Shown: positions 34,877 to 43,806 of the stretch, piece after piece | Numbering within the stretch: position 1 is the stretch's first letter | Layout of the letters: every line of letters begins with the position of its first letter | Origin: Arthrobacter_J sp038199985 | Lineage (GTDB): Bacteria > Actinomycetota > Actinomycetes > Actinomycetales > Micrococcaceae | Direction: 5' to 3' | Assembly (NCBI GenBank): GCA_038199985.1 | Contig: JBBPYK010000080.1 | Coordinates: 44,545 to 108,544, forward strand | DNA: 64,000 nt | Notes under the pieces: model-generated | What the model was told of the DNA's origin: nothing | What the model saw: only the letters and a program-made list of their open reading frames with translations | The model's database searches: none | Translations under genes and position numbers: made by a program

Positions 34877-36889
34877 CTAAGCGAGTCCGCGCCTGACCAG
34901 CAACGGCTGCATCTCCGCGTCCCGACCGCGGAACTGCCGGAAGGACTCCAACGGATCCTGGCTGTTCCCCCGCGACAGGAGCAGATCGCGAAAGCGCTCA
35001 CCGTTGGCCCGAGTCGCGCCGCCGTTTGATTTGAACCATTCCACGGTATCGGCATCCAGAACCTCACTCCAGATATAGGAGTAGTAGCCTGCTGCGTAGC
35101 CGCCAGCGAAAATGTGCTTAAAGTACCCTGTTCGGTACCTCGGCGGAATCAGCGACACAGAAACTCCGGCCTTTTCAAGGGCGTCCCGCTCAAAGTCCAA
35201 CGGATCGTCGACACTCTGACCCGGCGTCAGCTCGTGCCAAGCGAGGTCCAGCAGTGCAGCACCCAAATATTCCGTGGTGGCGAAGCCTTCGCCCCAAGCG
35301 CTAGCCGCCTCCAGACGGTCGATGACCTCCTGGGGCAGCACCTCACCGGTGACATGATGCTTCGCGTAATTCTGAATCACCTCAGGCCAGAGCATCCACA
35401 TTTCGTTGACCTGGGATGGATACTCAACGAAGTCGCGGGGAACGGCTGTACCGGAAAGACTTGGGTACTCAACATTAGAGAAAAGCCCGTGGAGGGCGTG
35501 TCCAAATTCGTGGAAAGCCGTTGTTACCTCAGCTAGCGTCAAGAGCGTCGGTTCACCCTCAGCCGGACGGGAGATGTTCAGGTTGTTAATGACCACGGGA
35601 CGGTTCTCGAGCAGGCAGGATTGGTGCACGAAGGAGTTCATCCAGGCGCCGCCACTCTTTGTGGGCCGGGTGTAGTAGTCCCCCAGAAAGAGTCCGAGCC
35701 CGCTGCCGTCCGCATCAAAGATTTCCCACACCCTCACCCCGGGCTGATATCCCACCAGATCTTGGCGTTCCTGGAACGTCACCCCATAAAGTAGGTTGGC
35801 CGCGTGGAAGATGCCGTCATGGATGACCTTTTCTAGTTCGAGATAGGGGCGAAGAGCGGCGAGGTCGACGTCGTACTTGTCTGCACGAACCTGCTCAGAG
35901 TAGTAACTCCAGTCCCAGGGCTCCAGGTCGTGGCCTGCTGCCGCGCTGAGCTCGCTGGCCTCATGCTCCGCATTGCGGACTGCTGCCGGGGCGAGAGCGT
36001 CAGTCATCGCGTGAATGGCCTCCAACGACGGCGCCGTCTGGTTGGCGGTGGCGTATTCTGCGTGATTTTTGTATCCAAAGAGCGCAGCTCTCTCGGCGCG
36101 TAGTTCAGCTATCTCAGCGGCAATGGAGAGAGTGCTCTCTGCTGAAGCCGAAGCTCCACGGCTGACGGACGCGGTGTGCAGCCGACGCCGGGTGTTGCGA
36201 TGGTGTAGCTGGGTGAGTGAAGGCTGAGACGTTGGGAGGACGAGGGACAGAAGGAATTTCCCCTCGTGCCCCGCATCACTCGCGGCAGCGGCCGCGGAGG
36301 CAATGGAATCTGGGCTGAGGCCGTCAAGCTCTTCCTCGGATTCGACCAATATCGCTGCTGCATTCGTGTCGCTGAGGAGCCGCTGCTGGTAGCTAGTGGA
36401 AAGAGTGGAAAGCTGACCGTTAATCTGACGCAGCCGTGTCTGGCCGGCGTCGTCAAGGTTAGCCCCTGAACGAGCAAACGCGTCCAGGTATTCGCTGTAG
36501 AGGCGCACGGATTCGGCGTCGTCCGGAACCGTGGACGCTGCGTCCCTGATTCGTGTGTACAGCCGAGCGTTGAGGTGAATGTCATCGTCGAGCTCTGACA
36601 GGCGACCGGCAACGTCACTCTGAAGGGACTGAATCCCCGGCGTCGAGTGCGCAGCAGCGAACGTGAAGAAGACCGCACTAACGCGGTCCAGAATGGCGCC
36701 AGACGTCTCGAGGGCCACAACCGTATTCTCGAAGGTGGGCGGCTCCGTGGCATTGGCGATAGATGCGGCTTCGTAGGCTTTCTCAGCCAGTCCGGCATCG
36801 AATGCTTCTGAATAGTGACCCTCCGTGATGACCTCAAAAGGAGGCAGTCCGTAGGGGAGGGGGCTGGGTGTTAGGAAAGGGTTGCTCAT
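34877..36889 (-). CDS. M3-family metallopeptidase (oligopeptidase/Dcp type)
   Basis: A 670-residue cytoplasmic zinc peptidase of family M3, with the HExxH motif in TAFHEFGHALHG and the downstream glutamate in SQVNEMWMLWPEV. M3 enzymes cleave short peptides or dipeptidyl units. ATG 36889 (MSNPFLTPSPLP) is preferred over an upstream in-frame start at 36907 because AAAGGG sits 9 bases before it. The start and ribosome binding site lie inside a perfect 14-bp inverted repeat. It follows the asnB-cofE-like gene by 29 bp on the same strand and is probably co-transcribed with it. Confidence 0.93.
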   Translation of the reverse strand: MSNPFLTPSPLPYGLPPFEVITEGHYSEAFDAGLAEKAYEAASIANATEPPTFENTVVALETSGAILDRVSAVFFTFAAAHSTPGIQSLQSDVAGRLSELDDDIHLNARLYTRIRDAASTVPDDAESVRLYSEYLDAFARSGANLDDAGQTRLRQINGQLSTLSTSYQQRLLSDTNAAAILVESEEELDGLSPDSIASAAAAASDAGHEGKFLLSLVLPTSQPSLTQLHHRNTRRRLHTASVSRGASASAESTLSIAAEIAELRAERAALFGYKNHAEYATANQTAPSLEAIHAMTDALAPAAVRNAEHEASELSAAAGHDLEPWDWSYYSEQVRADKYDVDLAALRPYLELEKVIHDGIFHAANLLYGVTFQERQDLVGYQPGVRVWEIFDADGSGLGLFLGDYYTRPTKSGGAWMNSFVHQSCLLENRPVVINNLNISRPAEGEPTLLTLAEVTTAFHEFGHALHGLFSNVEYPSLSGTAVPRDFVEYPSQVNEMWMLWPEVIQNYAKHHVTGEVLPQEVIDRLEAASAWGEGFATTEYLGAALLDLAWHELTPGQSVDDPLDFERDALEKAGVSVSLIPPRYRTGYFKHIFAGGYAAGYYSYIWSEVLDADTVEWFKSNGGATRANGERFRDLLLSRGNSQDPLESFRQFRGRDAEMQPLLVRRGLA

Positions 36890-36905
36890 AGTGAGCAACC
36901 CTTTC
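36875..36905 (-). promoter_or_regulatory. Perfect inverted repeat over the ribosome binding site and start of the M3 peptidase
   Basis: GAAAGGGTTGCTCA and TGAGCAACCCTTTC are exact reverse complements, 14 bp each, with a 3-base spacer. On the minus strand the first arm carries the AAAGGG ribosome binding site and the second arm starts at the ATG codon. The RNA would fold into a tight hairpin that hides the translation start. There is no T tract. Confidence 0.75.
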
Positions 36906-36918
36906 ACACGCTAAGGCC

Positions 36919-39579
36919 CTACCGACCCAAGACGATAGACATAGGAGTGGCCTGGGAACCCTGTCCCTGAGGATTGTCTTTGAAGATCGCCTCAACAGTG
37001 GTCTGGTCCAAATCCGTGTCGTGCCCCATAGCCACCACCCCGAGATCGTTTGCATCCATGATGGACGTTCCACCGAACGTTGCCGCGAATTCCGCGGGCA
37101 CTTTCTCACGAACCAGGGCGCTGATTCGACGGGCCACACCCTCTGGGTCTTTCGGGGCGAGCTTGACGCTGTTCGATGAGGAACCAAGGCTGTAGGGGGT
37201 GGCGCCGTCAATGGCGTTGATGTCGTTGCCCACCGCCCGGTAGAAATCACCTGAGCGTCCGCGTAGCTTGCCTACAAATCCAGCAGCGGAAGCTTTGAGG
37301 ATCCGCTGGAGGCCCACTTCATTGATGGCTATCTGCATGGACCACGGGCTCCCAAGACCTATTCCTGCAGGTGTCCGGGTAACAAACTTGCTGAGTATCC
37401 GGGCCGCTGGGGAGACCTTGATGTCCCATACAGGGAAGGATCGGCCCTGGGTGATAGCGACGATTTTTTCGCTGACAAAAAGGTACCAGCGGTTGTTGGA
37501 AACCACGTCAACATGATCTTCCCCAGCATCAGGCAACCCCTCGAAGAAACGGCTGATGTAGCTGGCTACCTCTGGCTCTAGCTCAGTTTCCCGCCGGAAA
37601 ACACCCGTCTGCAACGGGTAACGACGAAAAGTTTTGCCGTTGGGCAATTCGAGATCAAGCGTTTTATCCGGATTCGGTTCGTAGTCGCTCTTGTTCTCGA
37701 TACCGTCACTCTGAACAGGCCCGTCGACGAACTGCCGCAACCATAGTTCCGTGTTGAGCAACCGCCAGAACATCATGGTGTCGGCACTGTTCTTGTCGTT
37801 GAGGTAGCCCTCAAACGCAGTCAGGACGGCTTCCCTGTTCCAATAGGGCCGCTCCGCAAAGGAATTGGACATGAATATCTTGTAGATGTCCTCCTTCATT
37901 AGCTTGAACCACTCTGCTTCAGGGGTTGTAAAACCGATCTTGTTTCGTCGGTTGGTGATCATGGAAGGGAGTAGCTCGCGCATCGAATCCCGTAAGACAC
38001 GCTTGTTCCAGCCAGCCTTGATGATCGCTTCATCGGACAGAGTGAACAAGAACTTGACTACTTCTTTGTCGAGAAATGGCACACGGCCCTCGAGGGAGAA
38101 GCGCATCGTGTTCTTGTCTTCGTAGCGCAGAAGCGATGGGAGCGACGAGCGAAAAAGATCGTCGATGAGACGCAATTTCATATTATTGCGAATAGTACCG
38201 AATTGTTCGCTGCGGAATCGGTGAGCGAAGTCGCGGTTCAGCAACTGCGAAATGGCCACTCCCTTGCGAGCGGTGAGTTTGGCCAGAATGCGGAACCGGG
38301 CCAGCCTGAACAACACATCGGCCGACGATGCAGTTTCCTTGAGAAGTGTGGAGTAGTCCCCGGCACGTTGGAGCTGACGCAGATAGGCGAAGTAGTACGG
38401 AATATAACCGGCCATCATTTCATCGGCGCCCTGCCCATCGAGGAGGACTTTGACGTGTTGGGTCGCTTCTTTCATAACGCAGTACTGAGCGTAGGGTCCG
38501 GAGGAGATGATCGGCTCCTCCATGGTTTTCACGAAGTCCTGCAGATCCGTTGCAAACTGATCGGCTTGTGGGAGGATCTTATGGCCGGTGACCGTTCCGC
38601 GGCATTTGTCTAGGACGGCGTCGGCGTATTTTTCTTCGTCATTGATTGAATTGGGGAAAACGGCACTAAACGTTTGCTGCGAGGCGCCCACAGAGTCGGT
38701 TGCCGCCGCGTTTTCCTGCATGAGTTTGTTGATGGTGACCACCACGGCCGAGGAGTCCAGCCCACCCGACAGCGCGGAGCCCACGGGGACGTCGGCTTGT
38801 AGCCGCAGCCGAACCGCTTCAGTGAAGCGTTCGCGGTATTCGTCGACCACGTCATGGTCGTAAGGACGATTGGTCGATGACAGTTCAAGTAGTTCCTCAC
38901 GAAGTCTGGTGAACATCGTGATGGCGTACCTACCGGTTGAGTGGTCAATGACCATCTGCTCACCCGGCAGAAGCTTTTTGACTCCGGCAAAAAAGGTTTC
39001 GGCTTCGTCGTCGTGGATGCGGAACTGGAGATACCTGTACAGGATGCGCTCGTTGGTAGCGCGGGCAACGTGTCCACTGTTCAGAAGTGGAGATATCTCG
39101 GAAGCAAACAGAAGCTTGGGGGAGCTCTCGGTTCCTGCATTGGAGTAGTAGAGGGGCTTAATCCCAAAGTGGTCGCGGGCGAGGACAGTGCGCCCCCGAA
39201 CTCCGTCAAAAATTGCTAGACCGAACATGCCGTTAAAGCGGTCGAAAGCATCATCTCCCCACTGCTCATAAGACTGCAGAACTACCTCGGTATCCGACTC
39301 GGTGCGGAAAGTACGGCCGAGGGCTTCCAGCTCCGCACGGAGCTCCAGGTAGTTGTACACCTCACCGTTGTAGACAAGCACGGTCCGTCCGTCAGCACTG
39401 ATCATGGGCTCCTGGCCATGCTCGATGTCGATGATGGACAGCCGCCTGTGGGCGAGCCCGGTTTCACCTTCAGTGAAGTATCCCTCGCCGTCGGGTCCGC
39501 GATGTTCCATACAGTTGTTCATGGTTTTCAGAAGCGACATGTCGTCCCCGAAACCGTAATACCCGGCGATACCGCACAT
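36919..39579 (-). CDS. Asparagine synthetase (glutamine-hydrolysing) fused to a CofE-like F420-0:gamma-glutamyl ligase domain
   Basis: An 886-residue protein. Starting at MCG (39579, AAGGG 8 bases upstream) leaves Cys as residue 2, the Ntn glutaminase nucleophile. The glutaminase domain covers about 1-210 (RGPDGEG, YNGEVYNY). The AsnB synthetase covers about 240-620, with PP-loop SGGLDSS at 271-277 and LDGQGADEMMAGYIPY at 380-395. From about 650 to the end comes a second domain resembling COG1478/CofE: YLFVSEKIVAITQGRS, LGSPWSMQIAINEVGLQRIL, AAAGxVGKLxGRxGxFY pattern, AIDGATPYSL, VKLAPKDPEGVARRI, IMDANDLGVVAMG, DNPQGQG. AsnB proteins usually stop near 640 residues. It may make Asn, or form an amide and then a second amide bond on an unknown acid. 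It is divergent from pdxT. Confidence 0.85.
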   Translation of the reverse strand: MCGIAGYYGFGDDMSLLKTMNNCMEHRGPDGEGYFTEGETGLAHRRLSIIDIEHGQEPMISADGRTVLVYNGEVYNYLELRAELEALGRTFRTESDTEVVLQSYEQWGDDAFDRFNGMFGLAIFDGVRGRTVLARDHFGIKPLYYSNAGTESSPKLLFASEISPLLNSGHVARATNERILYRYLQFRIHDDEAETFFAGVKKLLPGEQMVIDHSTGRYAITMFTRLREELLELSSTNRPYDHDVVDEYRERFTEAVRLRLQADVPVGSALSGGLDSSAVVVTINKLMQENAAATDSVGASQQTFSAVFPNSINDEEKYADAVLDKCRGTVTGHKILPQADQFATDLQDFVKTMEEPIISSGPYAQYCVMKEATQHVKVLLDGQGADEMMAGYIPYYFAYLRQLQRAGDYSTLLKETASSADVLFRLARFRILAKLTARKGVAISQLLNRDFAHRFRSEQFGTIRNNMKLRLIDDLFRSSLPSLLRYEDKNTMRFSLEGRVPFLDKEVVKFLFTLSDEAIIKAGWNKRVLRDSMRELLPSMITNRRNKIGFTTPEAEWFKLMKEDIYKIFMSNSFAERPYWNREAVLTAFEGYLNDKNSADTMMFWRLLNTELWLRQFVDGPVQSDGIENKSDYEPNPDKTLDLELPNGKTFRRYPLQTGVFRRETELEPEVASYISRFFEGLPDAGEDHVDVVSNNRWYLFVSEKIVAITQGRSFPVWDIKVSPAARILSKFVTRTPAGIGLGSPWSMQIAINEVGLQRILKASAAGFVGKLRGRSGDFYRAVGNDINAIDGATPYSLGSSSNSVKLAPKDPEGVARRISALVREKVPAEFAATFGGTSIMDANDLGVVAMGHDTDLDQTTVEAIFKDNPQGQGSQATPMSIVLGR

Positions 39580-39696
39580 GGTGAAACCCTTATCTGTTGC
39601 TTTCGACGTCTGTGTCAATGCTACTTGCTGCGATCGCGGAGCAGGGCTTCGCCGGGCACCGGCATCCATCGGTTCAACGGCAACTATGATGGTCTA

Positions 39697-40428
39697 GTGA
39701 CTGCTCTTCCCTCTGCAGGCGCACCTGTGCGCCCCGAAACCGATTCCGTTCGACGCCCCACCACGGTGGGTGTTCTAGCGCTTCAGGGCGATTTTCGGGA
39801 GCATGCCGCGGCTGTTGCCGGTTGTGGCTCCATAGCTGTTCCTGTGCGCAGGCCGGAAGATCTCAAAACTGTTGACGGACTGATCATCCCGGGTGGTGAG
39901 TCCACCGTCATGGACAAACTTTCAAGAATATTCGGCCTTGCTGAGCCCCTGCGAGACTCAATTGCGAGCGGCCTGCCTGTCTATGGGTCGTGTGCCGGAA
40001 TGATCATGCTGGCCGATGACATCGCGGACGTTGCCACTGGCCGCAATGGGCAGCCTCAGCGAACACTTGGGGGAATCGACATGGTGGTGCGTCGGAACGC
40101 CTTCGGCAGGCAACGCGAGTCTTTTGAAACTGACGTCCACTTTGGCGGGCTGGAACGCCTTCAACGGTACGACGCCGGCACGGGGAAGGTCCCGCCGGTA
40201 CATGCGGTATTCATCCGGGCGCCCTGGGTTGAAAGTGTGGGTGACGGAGTGGAGGTACTGGCCTCAGTGGAGCCATCGGTGGGGTTCACAGCAGGACGGG
40301 GGCCGGGTGTCGCTAGAATTGTCGCAGTCCGTTCCGGGAACCTTCTGGCCACCTCATTCCACCCGGAAGTATCGGGAGATCGCCGCATCCATGAACTATT
40401 TATTCAGATGATCAGAGGAGAAGCGTAG
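39697..40428 (+). CDS. pdxT: Pyridoxal 5'-phosphate synthase, PdxT (glutaminase) subunit
   Basis: A 243-residue class I glutamine amidotransferase that feeds ammonia to PdxS. It has VGVLALQGDFREH at the core start, the GGEST motif (IIPGGESTVM), nucleophile Cys in YGSCAGMIML and the His-Glu pair in SFHPEVSGD. The start is uncertain. GTG 39697 gives about 24 residues before the core. GTG 39727 or later is possible, and no clear ribosome binding site settles it. It ends 3 bp before yebC. Confidence 0.93.
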   Translation: MTALPSAGAPVRPETDSVRRPTTVGVLALQGDFREHAAAVAGCGSIAVPVRRPEDLKTVDGLIIPGGESTVMDKLSRIFGLAEPLRDSIASGLPVYGSCAGMIMLADDIADVATGRNGQPQRTLGGIDMVVRRNAFGRQRESFETDVHFGGLERLQRYDAGTGKVPPVHAVFIRAPWVESVGDGVEVLASVEPSVGFTAGRGPGVARIVAVRSGNLLATSFHPEVSGDRRIHELFIQMIRGEA

Positions 40429-40431
40429 AGC

Positions 40432-41190
40432 ATGTCGGGACATTCAAAGTGGGCAACGACCAAACATAAAAAGGCTGTCATCGATGGGAGGCGTGCCAAA
40501 TCGTTCGCCAAACTGATCAAGAATATTGAAGTCGCCGCCCGAGCTGGCGGAGCGGACATGGCGGGTAATCCAGGTCTTGAGCTCGCAGTGCAGAAGGCAA
40601 AAAAGACATCAGTTCCCATCGACAACATCAACCGAGCAGTAAAGCGTGGCGCCGGTCTACTGGGCGAGGCCGTGGACTATCAGGAGATTATCTACGAAGC
40701 GCGCGGACCGCAAGGGTCAGCGATGCTCATTGAATGTCTGACCGACAGTAAGAACCGCGCTGCCTCGGAAGTCCGCCTCATGGTGACCCGTAACGGTGGC
40801 ACCATGGCGGATCCAGGTTCGGTCGCCTACATGTTCACGCGCAAGGGAGTTGTGAATCTCCCGGCGAAGGACCTGTCAGAAGAGGACGTCTTGCTGGCTG
40901 TACTCGATGCAGGCGCCGAGGAAGTCAAAGCATCCCATGAGAGCTTCGATGTCATCTCCGAACCTCAGGATCTCCGTTCGGTAGTCACAGCGCTTGAGGA
41001 AGCTGGCATCGAATACGAAACGGATGAGGCAGAGTTTATCCCTTCCATGTCGGTTGAACTGGAAGCGGACGCGGCACAGAAGTTCATGAAACTCGTCGAC
41101 GCCCTCGAAGAACTTGATGATGTTCAGAACGTGTACTCCAATGCGGACATTTCCCCGGAGGTCATGGCCCAACTCGACAGCGCGGATTAG
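40432..41190 (+). CDS. YebC/PmpR family regulator/translation factor
   Basis: A 252-residue YebC family protein. It begins SGHSKWATTKHKKAVIDGRR and includes IEVAARAGGADMAGNPGLEL, IYEARGPQGSAMLIECLTD and NGGTMADPGSVAYMFTRKG. The family was named a transcriptional regulator and is now also linked to relief of ribosome stalling at proline-rich stretches. It is in its conserved place between pdxT and ruvC. It ends 37 bp before ruvC. Confidence 0.95.
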   Translation: MSGHSKWATTKHKKAVIDGRRAKSFAKLIKNIEVAARAGGADMAGNPGLELAVQKAKKTSVPIDNINRAVKRGAGLLGEAVDYQEIIYEARGPQGSAMLIECLTDSKNRAASEVRLMVTRNGGTMADPGSVAYMFTRKGVVNLPAKDLSEEDVLLAVLDAGAEEVKASHESFDVISEPQDLRSVVTALEEAGIEYETDEAEFIPSMSVELEADAAQKFMKLVDALEELDDVQNVYSNADISPEVMAQLDSAD

Positions 41191-41227
41191 CAATCGTCCC
41201 TGCGAACCGGTCAAGGAAGGAGCCATT

Positions 41228-41824
41228 GTGAGCCTTCGTGTACTCGGAGTGGATCCAGGCCTTACACGGTGCGGGATCGGCGTCGTTGACGTGGCGCTAA
41301 ACCGGTCCGCAACGCTCGTTGCATTTGGGGTGGTGGGAACCGCTGCTGATGAGAGTCTAGATAAGCGTCTGCTGGTCATTGCCCTTGCGATTGATGAATG
41401 GTTGGACAGACACAAGCCCGACGTCGTCGCAGTCGAACGCGTCTTCAGCCAGTTGAATGTCAGTACGGTGATGGGAACGGCGCAGGCCTCCGGTGTTGTC
41501 ATCGCGGCGGCCGCCCGGCGAGGGTTGCCGGTAGCCCTGCACACACCGACAGAGGTGAAGGCTGCGGTGACCGGCGACGGTCAGGCAGGCAAGGAAGCGG
41601 TGACAAGAATGGTCACCCGCATTCTTGGCCTTGATGCGCCGCCTCGGCCAGCCGATGCCGCCGATGCTCTTGCCCTGGCTATCACCCACGCGTGGCGATC
41701 TGGTGGAGCGTCTGCCAAGGTGCGCTCAGGAGGCGCTACCGAGTCTGGTCAGACGGCTGCACAGCGTGCTTGGGCGCAGGCGGAGGCACAGACCAAACGC
41801 CCAAGTGCTGGGCGGCGGCGGTGA
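41228..41824 (+). CDS. ruvC: Holliday junction resolvase RuvC
   Basis: A 198-residue nuclease that cuts Holliday junctions with RuvAB. The catalytic Asp is in VLGVDPGLTRCGIGVVD, Glu in VVAVERVFSQLN and the C-terminal acidic pair in PADAADALALAITHA. GTG 41228 is chosen for AAGGAAGGAG upstream and family alignment; the longer ATG frame has no support. The C-terminus carries a Lys/Arg/Gln tail. Confidence 0.96.
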   Translation: MSLRVLGVDPGLTRCGIGVVDVALNRSATLVAFGVVGTAADESLDKRLLVIALAIDEWLDRHKPDVVAVERVFSQLNVSTVMGTAQASGVVIAAAARRGLPVALHTPTEVKAAVTGDGQAGKEAVTRMVTRILGLDAPPRPADAADALALAITHAWRSGGASAKVRSGGATESGQTAAQRAWAQAEAQTKRPSAGRRR

Positions 41825-41890
41825 GAACACACCGTGCCCGAACAGCCCGGTGCGCCTGAACCGAAGTCCACGTAGCAACAAGTAGGGTAT

Positions 41891-41906
41891 TCGTAGATAT
41901 GTTCGG
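41891..41906 (+). promoter_or_regulatory. Candidate LexA box before ruvA
   Basis: TCGTAGATATGTTCGG matches TCGAAC-N4-GTTCGA at 9 of 12 fixed positions. It is 28 bp upstream of the ruvA start, in the 109-bp ruvC-ruvA gap. Damage induction of ruv genes is common in actinobacteria. Confidence 0.5.
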
Positions 41907-41933
41907 ATACCGCCGTAAGGCAGGAGGTTTCGT

Positions 41934-42563
41934 GTGATCAGTTCACTTCGAGGCGATGTGGCGCATGTTGGTCTTCACAGCGCCATCCTCGATATTCATG
42001 GCGTGGGGATGCTGGTGCATGCGACCCCGCAAACGCTGGCCGGTTTAGTCCCAGGACAGCCAGCTCTTGTCCATACGTCCATGATCGTGCGAGAAGATTC
42101 TATGACTCTTTATGGGTTCGCCGACGCCGAACAGCGCACCGTCTTCGAAACGCTGATCGGAGTCAGCGGAGTCGGACCACGACTAGGGCTCGCGGTTCTG
42201 GCGGTTCACACGCCGGAAGCTATCCGCATCGCGGCCTCCAGCGGGGATGACAAAGCTTTCAGTAAGGTTCCAGGAATCGGCCCGAAAGGCGCGCGCCGGA
42301 TCGTTTTGGAGCTTACGGACAAACTCATACCGAGCGGTGGATCAACCGACTCACCAACGGCTCAGTCTGGCTGGCGATCGCAGGTCCTTCTGGCAATGAC
42401 AGGGTTGGGATGGTCGGAGAAAGATGCCGATGTGGCCATCGAGCAGGCGGTCAAGAACGAGCCCGATACGGCTGCTGCTGGCAACGTTGCAGAGATTCTT
42501 CGATTGACACTGCGACTATTGGGTCAAGACGGTGCCCGAGCCGGATCTCAGACAAAGGTATGA
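41934..42563 (+). CDS. ruvA: Holliday junction helicase subunit RuvA
   Basis: A 209-residue junction-binding protein. It has the N-terminal OB domain (MISSLRGDVAHVGLHSAILD), HhH repeats around FETLIGVSGVGPRLGLAVL and FSKVPGIGPKGARRIVLEL, and the flexible C-terminal domain III that touches RuvB. GTG 41934 follows AGGAGG. It ends 4 bp before the chosen ruvB start. Confidence 0.96.
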   Translation: MISSLRGDVAHVGLHSAILDIHGVGMLVHATPQTLAGLVPGQPALVHTSMIVREDSMTLYGFADAEQRTVFETLIGVSGVGPRLGLAVLAVHTPEAIRIAASSGDDKAFSKVPGIGPKGARRIVLELTDKLIPSGGSTDSPTAQSGWRSQVLLAMTGLGWSEKDADVAIEQAVKNEPDTAAAGNVAEILRLTLRLLGQDGARAGSQTKV

Positions 42564-42567
42564 CAAC

Positions 42568-43656
42568 GTGAGTCCAAATCGAGAAACGGAACCGGATCCC
42601 AGCGTGGTCTCAGCCGGATCGGACCCCGAGGATCGGGCCGTCGAAGCCGCACTTCGTCCACGGACCCTAGATGACTTCGTGGGGCAAAAGCGGGTCAGGG
42701 GTCAACTCTCTTTGATGTTGGAGGCGTCGCGGATTCGGGGTAGGAGCGCCGATCATGTGTTGCTCTCCGGCCCTCCTGGGCTGGGCAAGACAACTTTGGC
42801 CATGATAATTGCCGCCGAAATGAACGCGCCTTTGCGGATTTCTTCCGGACCAGCGATCCAACACGCAGGTGATCTTGCGGCCATTCTTTCGTCTTTGACC
42901 GAGGGCGAGGTGTTGTTCCTGGACGAAATACACCGGATGTCTCGACCTGCAGAGGAAATGCTGTATATGGCCATGGAGGACTTTCGCGTGGACATCGTGG
43001 TGGGCAAGGGCGCAGGCGCCACCGCCATTCCTCTCGAATTGCCCTCATTCACCCTGGTGGGTGCCACAACCCGTGCCGGTCTGCTGCCAGGTCCTCTCCG
43101 GGACCGCTTTGGATTCACGGGTCATCTGGAGTTCTATTCGAGTGCGGAGCTGGAGCTCGTCCTGAGGCGCTCGGCGATGCTCATGGACATGAGAGTGACG
43201 TCGTCTGCCTTCGCGGAAGTGGCAGGACGCTCTCGGGGGACGCCTCGCATTGCGAACAGGCTGCTGCGCCGGGTCCGAGACTGGGCGCTGGTCCATAAGG
43301 TCCATCAAATTGACGACTCAGCGGCCGGTGCGGCACTGGACATGTATGAAGTGGACGAACGAGGGCTTGACCGGCTGGACAGGGCTGTTCTGCACGCGTT
43401 GATCACCAAGTTCGATGGTGGCCCTGTCGGATTGTCGACCATTGCGATTGCGGTGGGGGAAGAGCCCGAAACTGTGGAAACGGTTGCGGAACCTTTTCTG
43501 GTCCGCGAAGGCCTCCTGGGGCGTACGCCTAGAGGACGAATCGCTATGGCAGCTGCTTGGGACCACCTCGGGCTGGACCGCATTGGGGGCGCGCAGCAGG
43601 ATGCAGTGAGGAGCCTCCTGCTGGATGAGGAAGAAGATGTGTCAAATTGGCTTTAA
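42568..43656 (+). CDS. ruvB: Holliday junction branch migration ATPase RuvB
   Basis: A 362-residue AAA+ motor with Walker A GPPGLGKTTLAM, Walker B FLDEIHRM, sensor 1 VGATTRAGLLPG and Arg finger GPLRDRFGF. The C-terminal winged helix has TPRGRIAMAAAWDHLG. GTG 42568 (SPNRETEPD) has AAAGG 9 bases upstream; the longer GTG 42532 lies inside ruvA and lacks a site. It closes ruvCAB. Confidence 0.96.
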   Translation: MSPNRETEPDPSVVSAGSDPEDRAVEAALRPRTLDDFVGQKRVRGQLSLMLEASRIRGRSADHVLLSGPPGLGKTTLAMIIAAEMNAPLRISSGPAIQHAGDLAAILSSLTEGEVLFLDEIHRMSRPAEEMLYMAMEDFRVDIVVGKGAGATAIPLELPSFTLVGATTRAGLLPGPLRDRFGFTGHLEFYSSAELELVLRRSAMLMDMRVTSSAFAEVAGRSRGTPRIANRLLRRVRDWALVHKVHQIDDSAAGAALDMYEVDERGLDRLDRAVLHALITKFDGGPVGLSTIAIAVGEEPETVETVAEPFLVREGLLGRTPRGRIAMAAAWDHLGLDRIGGAQQDAVRSLLLDEEEDVSNWL

Positions 43657-43806
43657 TGCGTAGGTCGTCGTCCAAATCTGCGTGATCGGCGTAGACTGAT
43701 CTGACGCTCGGCACTGAAGCGCGCCCAACGGGGCGTCTGCGTGCCCGTGCAGGCTGGGAGTATCCCGGCGAATAAACCATCAGCAACAGAAACGGAAGCA
43801 GCCGAC

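Noticed and set aside
36875..36905. Intrinsic terminator between asnB-like gene and the M3 peptidase
   Set aside because: There is no T tract, and the repeat overlaps the ribosome binding site and the first codons of the peptidase.
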